A DNA stretch of 64,000 nucleotides. It comes from Colocasia esculenta (lineage: Eukaryota > Streptophyta > Magnoliopsida > Alismatales > Araceae). Within the stretch, counting starts at the first letter, position 1. Each line of letters begins with the position of its first letter. The notes beneath the pieces were generated by a model. It did no database searches. It saw only the letters and a list, made by a program, of their open reading frames with translations, and was not told where the DNA came from. The stretch is from positions 147,637,245-147,701,244 of the forward strand of contig CM024760.1 of the NCBI GenBank assembly GCA_014218235.1, read 5' to 3'. Of this stretch, positions 54,858 to 64,000 are shown piece by piece. The position numbers were made by a program, and so were the translations under genes.

Positions 54858-57640
54858 TCAACCACTCTCCCGTGTACCCTCAGGTGGGCGGGAAGGTGGA
54901 GGGGCCATCTCTCTCGGTACCGTCGCGCTCCCCTCAGCTGGTCCCTCGCACCGTCGTGCCTTCTCCTCGTTCCTCCGTCATCCGGAGGAACCTGTCAGAT
55001 AATGTATGACGGACCTGCTCGGAATGCCGCTCCTGCTGGCCGAGGAACGGTTGCGCCCGACCAACGCCAAGGCCCTCTCGAGGCCCTTCATCTCCGACCT
55101 CAGCAGCTCGTAGCGATGTCGCTCGCTCCCTAGCTACGAACGGAGCTCGTCTACCTCCCGGCGCAGTCCGGTCGCCTCGTCTGTCTGGGGGCGTAGGCGC
55201 ATCTCTACCATCTCCTTCTCTAGCGCGGCTGTCCGCACTAGAGAGGCCTCAGATCTGCCTCCAGCAAGTCAAGACTTTGGTTAAATGAAGGAAATAAGAA
55301 ACAAAGGGGCATGTAATCAATGGCTCACCCGCTCCTGTAGTTCTGCCGCGGCATCCTCCGCCCGTCTCACCACCGCTGCTAGCTGGCCCTCCAGCACGGA
55401 GCGGCCGGGCTCGTCTCATGAGGTGGAGGCACCACCCACCATCTGCTGCGCCCGCTCCAGCTCGGTGCGCTGCAAAGGAAAAGTAGAAGTCAGTCAACTA
55501 AAATTAAGGGTAGAAAGGGGAGAGAGAAGAATACCCACCAGCTGTGTCACGGTCTGCTGAAGGTCGTCCCTCTGCTGGATGGTGGAGTGAAGGACACCCT
55601 CGAGGGAGGCAATCCGCCCCTCCGGGTCGAGCTGTAAACACAAGTCAGGTTAGCCAAACAATTAATGATTAAAATACTTTGAAGGGCTAAGATGTAGTAC
55701 TCACCGGTCCTCGGGTCCCCTTGTATACTTGGGCCCCGTACCTCCTTGCGTAGGCACGGAAGTAGTCCTCATCGCTGGTGGCCTCGGAGGTCACCGCTCG
55801 GCCCCACTGCTCCCAGTCCTCGAGCTGCTCGCGGACCCGTACTGTCCAATCCGTGACCTGTAGATGCCACGGAAGCTACGACCCGGCCTCTCCCACGATC
55901 TCTGCCGAGTCGGGAACTCCACTGCCGCCTAGTGAAGTCCCAGGGTCCTCGCTACCAGCCGCAGGTGGAGTGGCACCACGGTGTTGAACGCATGAAGCTA
56001 GATCTCCCTACCGAAGTAGGGGCAGCCCTGCTCCACCCACGGCTGGGCGGCGTCGTCCTCCCCAGCATAGGGAGTCCAATCGACCTGCACATCACATATA
56101 CACAGTCTGTCAGTCAATTGTCAGTGATACAAGAAAAGGAAAGGGTGCTAAGAGCGAAGAAATACTCACATGTCTGTAGGGGACGGTGTCCAAGGCATCA
56201 TGAATGAGCGTCACCTGTAGGCGCAGTGATCACTCGTCGCGGCAGAACCGCCAGCGCTGCAAGAGAGGCACAGCGCCCAGTCGCCTCGGCACTCCTCGAC
56301 CAAGGGAGGGGAGGTAGTAATACGCCCACACCGGTAAAGCAACACAGTCAGTACCACGGTCAATTAAAATAAGCAGGAAAAGCAGTAAAGGGTAAGGGTG
56401 AGAGGAATACCTGTAGAAGTGGGAAGAACCCGGCCACCCCGGTCTCCCTGCTGGAGGTGCCCAGACTGTCGATGAGGTGGGCCAGAAGGGCCGCACCCCA
56501 CGTGTAATGCCCCACCTGGGTCAAGTCCTCCAGCAGGGGCAGACACCGGCAACTCACCGGGTCTCCTCGGGTCCCCAAGATCAACTTCCCGATCACAAGG
56601 ATCAGGAAGCGTCTCAAATCGCGGTCCGCTGCCGCTCCCTCCTCTACCACCAGCGTTGCTCTGGCGTCTGCTGTCAACCGAGCCATATACTCCGCCTAGC
56701 CCTCTCCAGTCTGGTGGCGCGCGTACGCCACCCCAAGGCTCACCTGCAGCTTCATCCTCTGCACCAAGGAGGACCTCTCCCGCGTCACCTCTAGCCCCAA
56801 GAGCCTCTCGGCCAACTCCTGATAGCTGGTATAGGTCACCCCTGTCACCGCCCGGCCATCTACCCTCAGGCCGGTGATCCATGCCACATCCTCCAGTGCG
56901 GGGATCATGTGACCCCACGGGAGGAGGAAGGCGTGGCACTCGGGGTCCCACCGCTCCTTCAGGGCCTGGATCAACGCCACGTCTGGCGTCAACTCGTCCA
57001 ACCGCAAAAAGGGGCCGAACCCCATTTCCTCCAGCCGGGTCCTCTAGAAGTCCGGCAATCCCTAGTAGATAGCCCGAACGACGGCCCACCCTAGCCAGAA
57101 CCGTAGCTCACTCTGCAAAACAGCCATAAAAAGCACAAAATCAGCCAAAAGTCAGCGGTCTTGTCAACGCGACATGGTCCCTGTCGCCTTCTGAAAGCGA
57201 CAAGCAGGCCGTCGCATTCAGACCTCTGAAGGCAACAAGCCGATCAGTCACCTTCTGAAGGCGATAGGCAGCGTGTCGCCTTCTCCCTGGTAATGCGACA
57301 ACCAAGCTGTCGCGTTTGCAGGGTGACCGGGAATGGGCAATACCTGTTTCCCGGCCATTTCACATTGGGCAAATGCCCTACATGGGCCCCTAGCACCCTC
57401 TTCCAACACCATCCACATCATTCACACACACGGGAATAGGATTTTGGCGCTTACCTTCTTGGGGCCGACCGGATCGTCCTCACCCACGGCCGTCATGGGG
57501 TCCTCCTCCATGGGAGCCGCCGGAGCTTCCCCCTCCACCGTTGTGGATAGGCCCTCGCCCGTCTGCCGTCAGTAGACGGTCCTCTTAGACCCGCGTTTGC
57601 GCCGGTCGCCGCCATCGCCTTCACCGCCACCACCCTCCAT
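54858..57640 (-). pseudogene. First antisense PMD gene of T2, seven exons
   Basis: Exons on the minus strand: 57455-57640, 56411-57113, 56170-56331, 55705-56084, 55539-55631, 55329-55469, 54858-55258. Exons 3 and 5 have exactly the T1 lengths (162 and 93 nt). ATG at 57640 opens MEGGGGEGDGGDRRKRG. Exon 2 holds the PMD: LPWGHMIPALEDVAWITGLR, LILVIGKLILGTRGDPVSCR, LPLLEDLTQVGHYTWGAALL. The tail is coiled coil, ending with the T1-like IHYLTGSSG. Damage: TGA in exon 1, TAG in exon 2, exon 3 acceptor CG instead of AG, exon 4 longer than in T1 by about 210 nt with stops. The function of transposon-borne PMD proteins is not established. Confidence 0.75.
57165..57325. repeat. GCGAC/GTCGC array in intron 1 of the T2 antisense gene
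   Basis: Units ACGCGACATGGTCCCTGTCGCC, GAAAGCGACAAGCAGGCCGTCGC, GGCAACAAG, GAAGGCGATAGGCAGCGTGTCGCC and ATGCGACAACC...GTCGCG. Each pairs GCGACA with a following TGTCGC or GTCGC at 10-20 bp. Confidence 0.8.
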
Positions 57641-58103
57641 CACTGAGGGAACGAAGAGAGAAGGGGGAAGAGGAAGGAGAGAAAGGGATCGCCGCTGCTG
57701 CCGGCCGGTGATCACCGGAGTAGGGAGAGATTCCTATCGCCAGAAAGGAGAGGAAAGAGAGAGTGAAAGGGAAGAGAGAAGTGCAAAAGAAGGAAAAGAA
57801 AGAAGGGGCGCCGGGTCCCAATTTCAAATCCGCTTCAGTCCTGTCAAAGCAACAAGGAGTCCGTCGCATTCTAATAAGGTCGCGATAGGGCCCCTGTCGC
57901 AATAGAAGAAGGGTCGCGACCGTTGACCTGTCGCCTTCTGGTCGCGACGCCGAGACCGTCGCCTTCTCAGTTTGTTCACAGAACTCTTAAAAAATCAGAT
58001 TTTCATTTCAAATTCCAAATTCTTACATCAAATAAAAGCTGATAATAATCATCAAATGTCTGATACATGTCTCTCACATCAAATCCCTCAAAATCTCTCA
58101 AAT
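57641..58103. other. Spacer between the two antisense genes of T2
   Basis: CT-rich on the minus strand next to the ATG of the first gene (57641-57790). An array of GTCGC/GCGAC units follows at 57840-57970 (AAAGCAACAAGGAGTCCGTCGC, GTCGCGATAGG, GTCGCGACCG, CTGTCGCCTTC). No gene. Confidence 0.6.
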
Positions 58104-59598
58104 TCACAAAAAAGTACAATCATGTCTCTCTCTCTCTAGCTCACGGTCCCCGCGTGGCCGGATCCTCTCATACTCCTGGAGGTATGCCTGGTACGTCTCA
58201 CGCTCCTCATGCAGCGTAGGTGGTAAGGCATGGGTGGCACAAGCATGCCATATTGCCAATGCGCTCCGCACAGTCTGCTCGTCCTCCAGATCTCCCAAAC
58301 ATCTCTTCTTAATAGGAGGCAGATGAGACGGCTAGAGTAACTTTGTCCTTGGCTTCCCAATCTGAAGGTAACATCTCTGTGGGTTGTAGAGCACCATCGC
58401 CATGTTCCCCACAAGCTGAAGGTCCAATCCATGACCAAGGGGAATCCGGACTTCCATTTCTTGTAACGCCGCTATGCCCAAGGAAAAGTGCTCTACCGGA
58501 AGGGTGTTGAAGTAGTGGCTCCATGCACTCCGTGTTTTCTTGTCCGCCGTCCTGCAAATCACCCAATCGGGGAATTTGGCCGCCCCGCCAATGAAGCACA
58601 GTGGATGGCACCCAAAGATCCAGCTCTCGGTAGTGGGATTTTCCACGGGTTTGAACTTTATCCTCACTCCCAACCAGCACTCCAGGATAATCATAGAGCC
58701 GTAGAGTGGGCCCCCCGTAGATGCCGAGGTGAGACCCACATAGAGGTAGGCCAAGACCGCGTGAGAGAGGGAAAGACCCCGCCATACCCCACTAATGGCG
58801 CTCAAGCTTGCGTAGTCTATGACGTGATCTCCGGATGGGAAAGTACCACCCCGCACAAGCATATAGCTACGGTCTTGGCTATCTCCTGGTGGTTCCCGCA
58901 CTTGTTCTTACATTGAGAGATGACCCACTTAGACAAAGGAACAAGATGGATGAATTGAGGACTAATCATGGTATAGACATCCCCGGGGTCCATCATGAAC
59001 TCACCTAGGATAAGCTTTGGGTTTATAGGCTCAACGGTATAACAAATATCTTGCTCATCCCCCCGTTTGGTCTTGGGTAAAGCCATGAAGGCCTCGACCT
59101 CCTCAAGAAGGACGATCGCCTCAAATTTTGGGAAAAGGAAAGTATGGGTTTGTGGGTGCCAAAGCTCGATTAGGGCGGAGATGCTATGCCAATCAAAAGA
59201 TATCTTGTGGTAATTGTGGGCCGCTATCAACACTCCCCCCAAACCCCACTCTCTCAGGAATCGGATTACATACATGGGTAGGGCTTTGATCATGGGTGCT
59301 ATCTACGTGAGCTTAGAATAGCGGCGGGAGCTGGGGAAAGAGCTAGAGGAGAAGAAGAAAAGGAAAAGAGAAGGAGAGGAAGAGGAGGACGTGCATTAAA
59401 GAAGAAATTCGGAGTTAAAAAAATAACTGAAAATTGAAAACACTATTTTGCATACCTCTCTCACATCCCCGTTGTTGTTCAGATGGTTGGGGACGTCCGT
59501 CAGCCTCGAGAGATCGCCATAAGACGTCCGAGCATGCTTGGACCTTCGTAGGAACCCTCCTCACCCATGGGAGCACTTGGAGCTCTCTTCATGGCCAT
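58104..59598 (-). pseudogene. Second antisense gene of T2, PMD/DUF7745-like
   Basis: Proposed exon 1 59456-59598 (starts MAMKRAPSAPMGEEGSYEGP; donor GTATGC) with a TATA box 67 bp upstream; exon 2 from about 59302. Reads VLIAAHNYHKISFDWHSISA, LIELWHPQTHTFLFPKFEAI and PLSKWVISQCKNKCGNHQE; then a one-base shift near 58840. Continues VIDYASLSAISGVWRGLSLS, HAVLAYLYVGLTSASTGGPL and a C-terminal helix. A TAG is near 58334. The pattern (FWDP-like LWHP, then an acidic turn, then a helical half with GGPLYG) resembles plant DUF7745/PMD-type proteins, but I cannot verify it. T1 lacks this gene. Confidence 0.5.
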
Positions 59599-59664
59599 TG
59601 AAGCTTGCAAACTTGAAGAGAAGAGGAGGAAGGTGTGAGCTCCGAGTTTGGACCTCTCACCCCT

Positions 59665-59672
59665 TATTTATA
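59665..59672 (-). promoter_or_regulatory. TATA box of the second antisense gene
   Basis: TATAAATA on the minus strand in the context CCTCTATAAATAAGGGG, the strongest TATA in this part of T2, 67 bp before the ATG at 59598. Confidence 0.6.
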
Positions 59673-61046
59673 GAGGCTTAAAACTCCTATTCATGATGGG
59701 AGAAGGTTCAGAAGAGTTAATAGGAGTGGAACTTGGATTAGAAAGCTTTAAGAGTCCAAGTAGGAGACAAACATGAGGTTGGCAGGTTGTTGTTTGTGCT
59801 CTGGCCGCAATTCCTGTGGTCGCGACACATCGATACGTCGCCTTCAGGTGGCGACAGATTGGGCATCGCGTTCTGAGTGGGGTAGCGACCCATCTCTTGT
59901 CACGTTCTGTGTGTGCACTTTGCTGCCTATTTCTTTCACACAATCATCGATCGCCATTCCAAGATGTGTTTGAACTTATGCTCTAAAAATCTTTCCATTA
60001 TTTTGGTGCATTTTGAGTTTGTATCCTATATTATATCTTTTTATTGCTTTAATTATTGTTGAAAATCCATAAAAATCAGAAAATGTAGAAAATCCAAACA
60101 AATCTGAAAAATTCAGAAAATCCAAGAGACGGTTCGTCAGGTAAGTCAGGTAAGTATTCCTAACCCTATCTCTGCATTACTATATGGTATCTATGCTATT
60201 ATATCATCTCGAGGACAAGCTGGTTCTCGGTGTGTTCCAGGATCTGAGTTCCCCTTCACCAAAAACAAGGATGATCTAAGTTCACACTGTTAATCGCTGG
60301 ATAGGCCGTTAGATGATATGGCTCAGGGAGGATGGATTCTATCGCACGCCGGAGATGCGAAGTGTCTTGACCCTTGCTCATCTTGTTTTGCAATATTATC
60401 CTTGAGTATTTGTTATTTTCTCATTTTCTTTGCATTTTATTTTATGATTTATTTTCTTTTAGCCCAGCATGCATCATTTAGGAATTTTGAGCTTCATGCT
60501 TCATGATTAGTCAAAGCCAACTTTTCAATAATGTTTCAACCAGATCTTCATTTCTCTAACAAGAATTTCATTCCATTCCGAATTTGAAAGTTTTATTCGA
60601 GCTAGTTGTTTGGTCCAGTCTGTCAGTATGGTTCCTATTCAGGATTCCTCTCACCCCCATTCCTTATAACAATCATTCCTTTTCCCTCCGATCCGCTCAT
60701 TAGTCGTGAATCGCTCGAAGGCCAGAGTCGAATCGACTCGCCAGGCAGCACCTATCCCCTAATGAACGAAACCTACAAGCTAAAAATAGCCAGAGTACCT
60801 CTTGAATCAAGAGGTTGATCACTTCTTTTCTTTTGATCTTTATTCGTCGAGATAGGAACCATCCTTGCACTCTGTTCCCAGCCATGTTCAAAGATAGCTG
60901 GATAATTCTTGCTGCTTATTCGCTCAGAATGGGTGTCTCTTTACCTTGATGCCCGCTTTTCATCTCATTCCGCATTACTACGCTACACCTTCATTTCTTA
61001 CCATCTTCGCTCCATTATCACTCCACTCCCTTGCAAAGCAGGCATC
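59673..61046. other. T2 3' non-coding region
   Basis: A GTCGC array at 59815-59912 (TCGCGACACATCGATACGTCG, GTGGCGACAG, ATCGCGTTC, TAGCGACCC), then an A-rich stretch (60060-60130) and blocks shared with T1 (GCATTACTATATGGTATCT near 60175; GCCCAGCATGCATCAT near 60461). No gene. Confidence 0.6.
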
Positions 61047-61060
61047 AAGGAGGGGCAATA
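61047..61060 (+). other. Polypurine tract of T2
   Basis: AAGGAGGGGCAATA directly before TGTAGACACC. Confidence 0.85.
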
Positions 61061-62532
61061 TGTAGACACCCATTTCTGACCCATAAGTCGAGCTAAATTC
61101 CTCATCATATCATTGATGCCCCACGTTGGCTCATCATCGCCAAGTTGGCTTTCTCCGATCATGATATCTTCTTCATTAGTTCATCACCCTGGTGGGTTCT
61201 CCCTAGTCAAATCAATCAATCTTCATCATCATCTCGTAGCTCTCTGGGTTAGGAATCTGACATTTCAAACCGTGCGTCAATCTGATGCCCGTGCAAAGAG
61301 ATCAGACACTTTGAATGGCCATATGCTGAAACGTCTCGGAAGGCGACAACCTTCTTGTCGTTTTCCCCTATACAAGGCGACACCCTTCCTGTCGCTATCT
61401 GGCCCTGTAACGATTTGCCAAGTCAGAATCGATCTCCTTCAGAAGGCGACACCTCGATACGTCGCGTTCATAAATTGGCCTTTAATTCCTTGAAAAATCG
61501 CCAGAAATACCAGAAAACCCTTCCTTGTAAGGAAGGCGACGCATCGAGGCATCGCCATCCGGGTGGCGACCAGGAGGCCGTCGCGTTCTGGATGCCATGC
61601 AGGGAATACTTTTCGAGCATGACTTGGACACTTGTCATACATGGATATTCCCTCTTTTGGTCAACCTAAACGCGTCCAAATCCTACCAAAACTCGTAAAG
61701 AACTTCCTTAAAGCCTCCTTTCCGAGTTCCAATCGCCCATGCGCGGCCATACCTACCCAAACCCGGACTCTTGCCCATTATTCCCTTCACAGCCCTTCCA
61801 GGAATAATCACCTATATGTTGATCAATACTACATCTTTTAGGGCAAAACTGGCGTCTGCTGCTTCCTCTCCCAGAGAGCTCTGATTCCTCAAAAGTGTGC
61901 TCCGCCTCCAAACGACCAGGAAGTGCCCCCCAGGGCGTTGTTCCCTCAACTATGCTTTCTCTCTCCCCTTTCCATCAAGTCTTCTCTTCATTCATGCATA
62001 CTTAGCATAATTTTCTTCGTAGATTTCATTAGAGCACACCACACACACCGATCTTAATCACCCAAAGGGGTTAAGAAACCCATCCCACGTGAGTTCCCTC
62101 CAAAATAGTGCATGTTTCTTCATATTTTTGGAATAGATTCATCATACACGAGTTTTGTAATGGGTTTCCTATTGTTTTGATGATCTTGGTAGGTGTTTGA
62201 AGACAGGAGAGGCACGAGGCTCTTGCCCCTTGGCCGGCTGAGGAGTAATAAGAAAGAACCCACAATCTTCATCCACTGAAGCAGAAGACGACGACCCTGT
62301 TGTCGCGACAAAGAAGGCGCCAGTCTTCCCGTCGCGTTCAGGTAAACAGGTCGCGGTCCTCATCTTGTTGCGTTCACAGGAATAGGTACGCCCTCTGTCT
62401 TCTCTTCCTTTTCCAAGGTAGTTAGCCCATCTTCATCCATCTATTCTTCTTGGCAACTACTTTGGTGGCGATCACGGTTAGTTTTCCTTGTCTTTTCACA
62501 CGTATTTTTTGGGAGCAAATCCCGTGATTACA
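61061..62532 (+). repeat. T2 3' LTR
   Basis: 1472 bp; same arrays as the 5' LTR, at about 61338-61595 and 62284-62385. Confidence 0.9.
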
Positions 62533-62537
62533 CCTAC
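62533..62537. repeat. Target site duplication of T2, right copy (CCTAC)
   Basis: Follows GATTACA; identical to 39698-39702. Confidence 0.9.
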
Positions 62538-62938
62538 GACCAGGTTCGACACCTTGGCCTCCTCCCTATTAAGAGCCATCACAAGACCACGACCACGCCC
62601 ACGCCCACGCTGCGGCACCTGCTAGGGCTACTGCTGGTGCTGTGGAAACTACTACTGTTGGTGGTACGACTAAAAATGCTAAGGCGGCTGGTACTGTTGG
62701 AACTAGTGAGGCTGCTGCGGGTACTGCCCTTGCTACTACTGTCGGGGTGACTGCTGCTAGAGAGGTTACTGGTACTGCGGAAACTACTGAGTAAACTGCA
62801 ACTGCACGGGCTACTGCAGCTACTGAACTTGCCCCATCGGGCAATCCCTCCTGTAGTGGCCTGGTAAACTGCAAGTGTAGCAGGTCACCTCCTTCCTGCT
62901 CTGCTCGGCTCCCTGCTGGACCGACTTCTCCACAAACC
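62538..62938 (-). pseudogene. H, part 3: gag C-terminus with zinc knuckle
   Basis: Minus strand: FVEKSVQQGAEQSRKEVTC, knuckle CYTCSLPGHYRRDC (C-x2-C-x4-H-x4-C), then CPMGQVQ and a glutamine/proline-rich linker leading toward protease (ALNREEAKVSNLVV). The linker holds about 18 stops within some 75 codons, almost all TAG where CAG (Gln) is expected. A Gly-Arg run (RGRGRGRG) ends it. The LINE interrupts it at 62939. Confidence 0.75.
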
Positions 62939-63775
62939 TTTTTTTTTTTTAGTAAAAGGTCCTCAGGGCCTCAAACCGAGAGAGTGCACCCTCCCCCATA
63001 AGGGGAGGATGGGCTCACCCCTCCAGCGAGGGCACCTGGGCCAGAGATATATATAAAAAGGAATTTACAACGAGGTAAGGGGGCATACCCCCAATCCGAC
63101 TAGTCTAATATTCATAAGACCTGATCTATCTAAAACAACTGGCCCTTTACAAGCATGCGGAAGGCTTTGCACTCCCCAAAAGACCTGATTAAACTTGAAG
63201 ACAACTACATGATTTGCTCGTTGATTTGCCACCATATTCGCTTCACGGAAAACATGAGAGATGGAACTAAGATCGCCACCCAGCATGTCCCTAACCTCTC
63301 GCCACCACCTATAAGTATGCCAGGATGTACATCTGTTCTGCTGAAAGGAGTTTATAAGCAATAAAGAGTCCGACTGTATGTGAGAGAGCCGAACACCTAA
63401 AGAGATCGCTAGCTGAATGCCATCACATAAAGCTCGGGTTTCTGCTATGAGACTATTCCCCACTCTGTAAAAGTGAGCAAAGGCAGCAAGCACAACACCA
63501 TTTCTGTCCTAGATACAGCCACCACCTCCACAATCCCCTGGATTCCCTTTAGAGGCCCCATCTACATTTAAACAGTAGTTCTCTATAGGAGGGATCCAAC
63601 GGATAAGTTTGATCTGTTTGGTAGAAAATTGAGGGTTAAAGCCATATATATGAAGCACTTGCTATTTCATCGGAGTAGGAGCACTTTTGAACAAGGTCTT
63701 GCTGAGGGCAAAGGATATTTGAAGCTTAATGTTGTTAATAATGTCACCAGCCCGGACTCGATTGGTGTTTCTACT
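62939..63775 (-). mobile_element. 5'-truncated L1-type LINE in H gag
   Basis: On the minus strand the element ends in a run of 12 A (plus-strand T run 62939-62950), preceded by a short 3' UTR and an RNase H domain. The 5' side stops near 63775 where H gag seems to resume. I could not find a convincing target duplication, so the left-hand limit of homology is approximate. Confidence 0.7.
63065..63580 (-). pseudogene. LINE RNase H domain (RVT_3 type)
   Basis: Starts CLNVDGASKGNPGDCGGGGC (first Asp), then a TAG, DRNGVVLAAFAHFYRVGNSL, IAETRALCDGIQLAISLGVR (Glu), HIQSDSLLLINSF (Asp) and SHVFREANMVANQRAN, the usual plant LINE RNase H order with Asn where the last Asp is common. Ends at a stop at 63065. 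It is the last domain of the LINE second ORF; the RT is missing. Confidence 0.8.
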
Positions 63776-64000
63776 GCCGGTTGCGCCCACCCCCACTAGT
63801 GGTCATCTGCCTAAACCTCGAGCGCAGGTAGGAGCTGCTCGAACCCAAAGAAGAGGAAGAAGTCGCACTACCACGGCTACCAGTGGGATGCTGGTATGGA
63901 GTGGTCGTAGAGGAAGCATCTCCAAGCTGCTACTCCTACTGTTGGGGCTGCCAGGCCTCTATCTCCAAGGTGGTGGCCTTAGCCACTGCCACTCCCAAAG
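63776..64000 (-). pseudogene. H gag, middle part (continues beyond window)
   Basis: The minus strand reads a serine-rich linker (TSSSSSLGSSSSYLRSRFRQ) after AKATTLEIEAWQPQQ, with TAG codons at expected Gln positions. This resembles chromovirus gag between the core and the zinc knuckle. The rest lies beyond the window edge. Confidence 0.5.

Larger units (their letters stand above)
39703..62532 (+). mobile_element. T2: complete 22.8-kb Tat/Ogre-type Ty3-gypsy element with antisense genes
   Basis: Two LTRs of 1.47 kb, about 97 percent identical in the part compared, perfect TSD CCTAC, primer site, long leader, gag, protease, RT, RNase H, a second (archaeal-type) RNase H and integrase on the plus strand. 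Then comes an 8-kb tail holding two antisense genes, a purine tract and the 3' LTR. Without the 3.3-kb solo LTR it is about 19.5 kb. Very large size, gag type and dual RNase H are features of the Tat clade including Ogre. Gag and RT have several stops. Confidence 0.9.

Noticed and set aside
56364..57089. 241-codon minus-strand frame over the PMD exon
   Set aside because: Gly/Arg-rich shadow of the true PMD frame (57025-56696 and 56686-56411), which has the family motifs.
62569..62874. Open minus-strand frame rich in alanine and valine (AVAVYSVVSAVPVTSLAAV)
   Set aside because: It is the shifted frame of the glutamine-rich H gag linker. The zinc knuckle and flanking gag are in another frame, so this is a composition artefact.
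63776..64000. LINE continuing to the right window edge
   Set aside because: From about 63776 a serine-rich gag-like frame in the H orientation is seen instead of LINE RT. The boundary stays uncertain because no target duplication was found.

Overview
This window looks like intergenic heterochromatin from a large plant genome. I see no host gene, tRNA, rRNA, CRISPR array or bacterial-type operon. Almost every base can be assigned to LTR retrotransposons inserted into one another. The lineages (Tekay/Del chromoviruses, Tat/Ogre Ty3-gypsy, SIRE/Maximus-like Ty1-copia, an L1-type LINE) and plant-mobile-domain genes point to an angiosperm. The species cannot be named from this sequence.

Layout by my element names. 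T3 (Tat-type, + strand) is the oldest host. Its 5' LTR and gag start lie at 15288-16306 and its gag core at 22635-23039. Three elements sit in T3. G1 (Tekay-type, - strand, to 15287) lies in its LTR; G1's own 3' LTR is split by T1 (Tat/Ogre, + strand, 1-7841), and T1 holds the 3' end of copia element C1 (1-2017). C2 (copia, - strand, 16307-22634) lies in the gag leader, with a perfect 5-bp target duplication TAGTT. H (Tekay-type, - strand, 23040 to beyond 64000) lies in the gag core. H is broken by M (Tekay-type with 3-kb LTRs, - strand, 28557-39480), by T2 (Tat/Ogre, + strand, 39703-62532, TSD CCTAC) and by a 5'-truncated LINE (62939-63775). T2 is in turn broken by a solo LTR of the M family (45706-48984, TSD GTCTA).

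Coding content is gag, protease, reverse transcriptase, RNase H and integrase in various stages of decay. The most unusual coding feature is antisense. T1 and T2 each carry, between pol and the 3' LTR and on the opposite strand, a seven-exon gene with a plant mobile domain (PMD) and a coiled-coil tail. Exon phases and sizes are conserved between the two copies. T2 has in addition a second, apparently TATA-driven, antisense gene of a related type (58104-59598) that T1 lacks.

A second theme is a set of dispersed short motif arrays built on CpG-centred palindromes. Copia C1/C2 use CTGTCGACAG, T1/T2 use GTCGC/TCGCGA, the M family uses GGACGTCC, and G1 and H use GCGAC or GTCACGAC variants. They lie in LTRs, often just upstream of the predicted TATA box, and also in intron 1 and upstream of the antisense genes. 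Unrelated families appear to have converged on the same arrangement, and I rate this the best candidate for something undescribed.

No element here looks able to move by itself: each has stops, frameshifts, deletions or missing catalytic residues. T2 keeps an uninterrupted integrase core.
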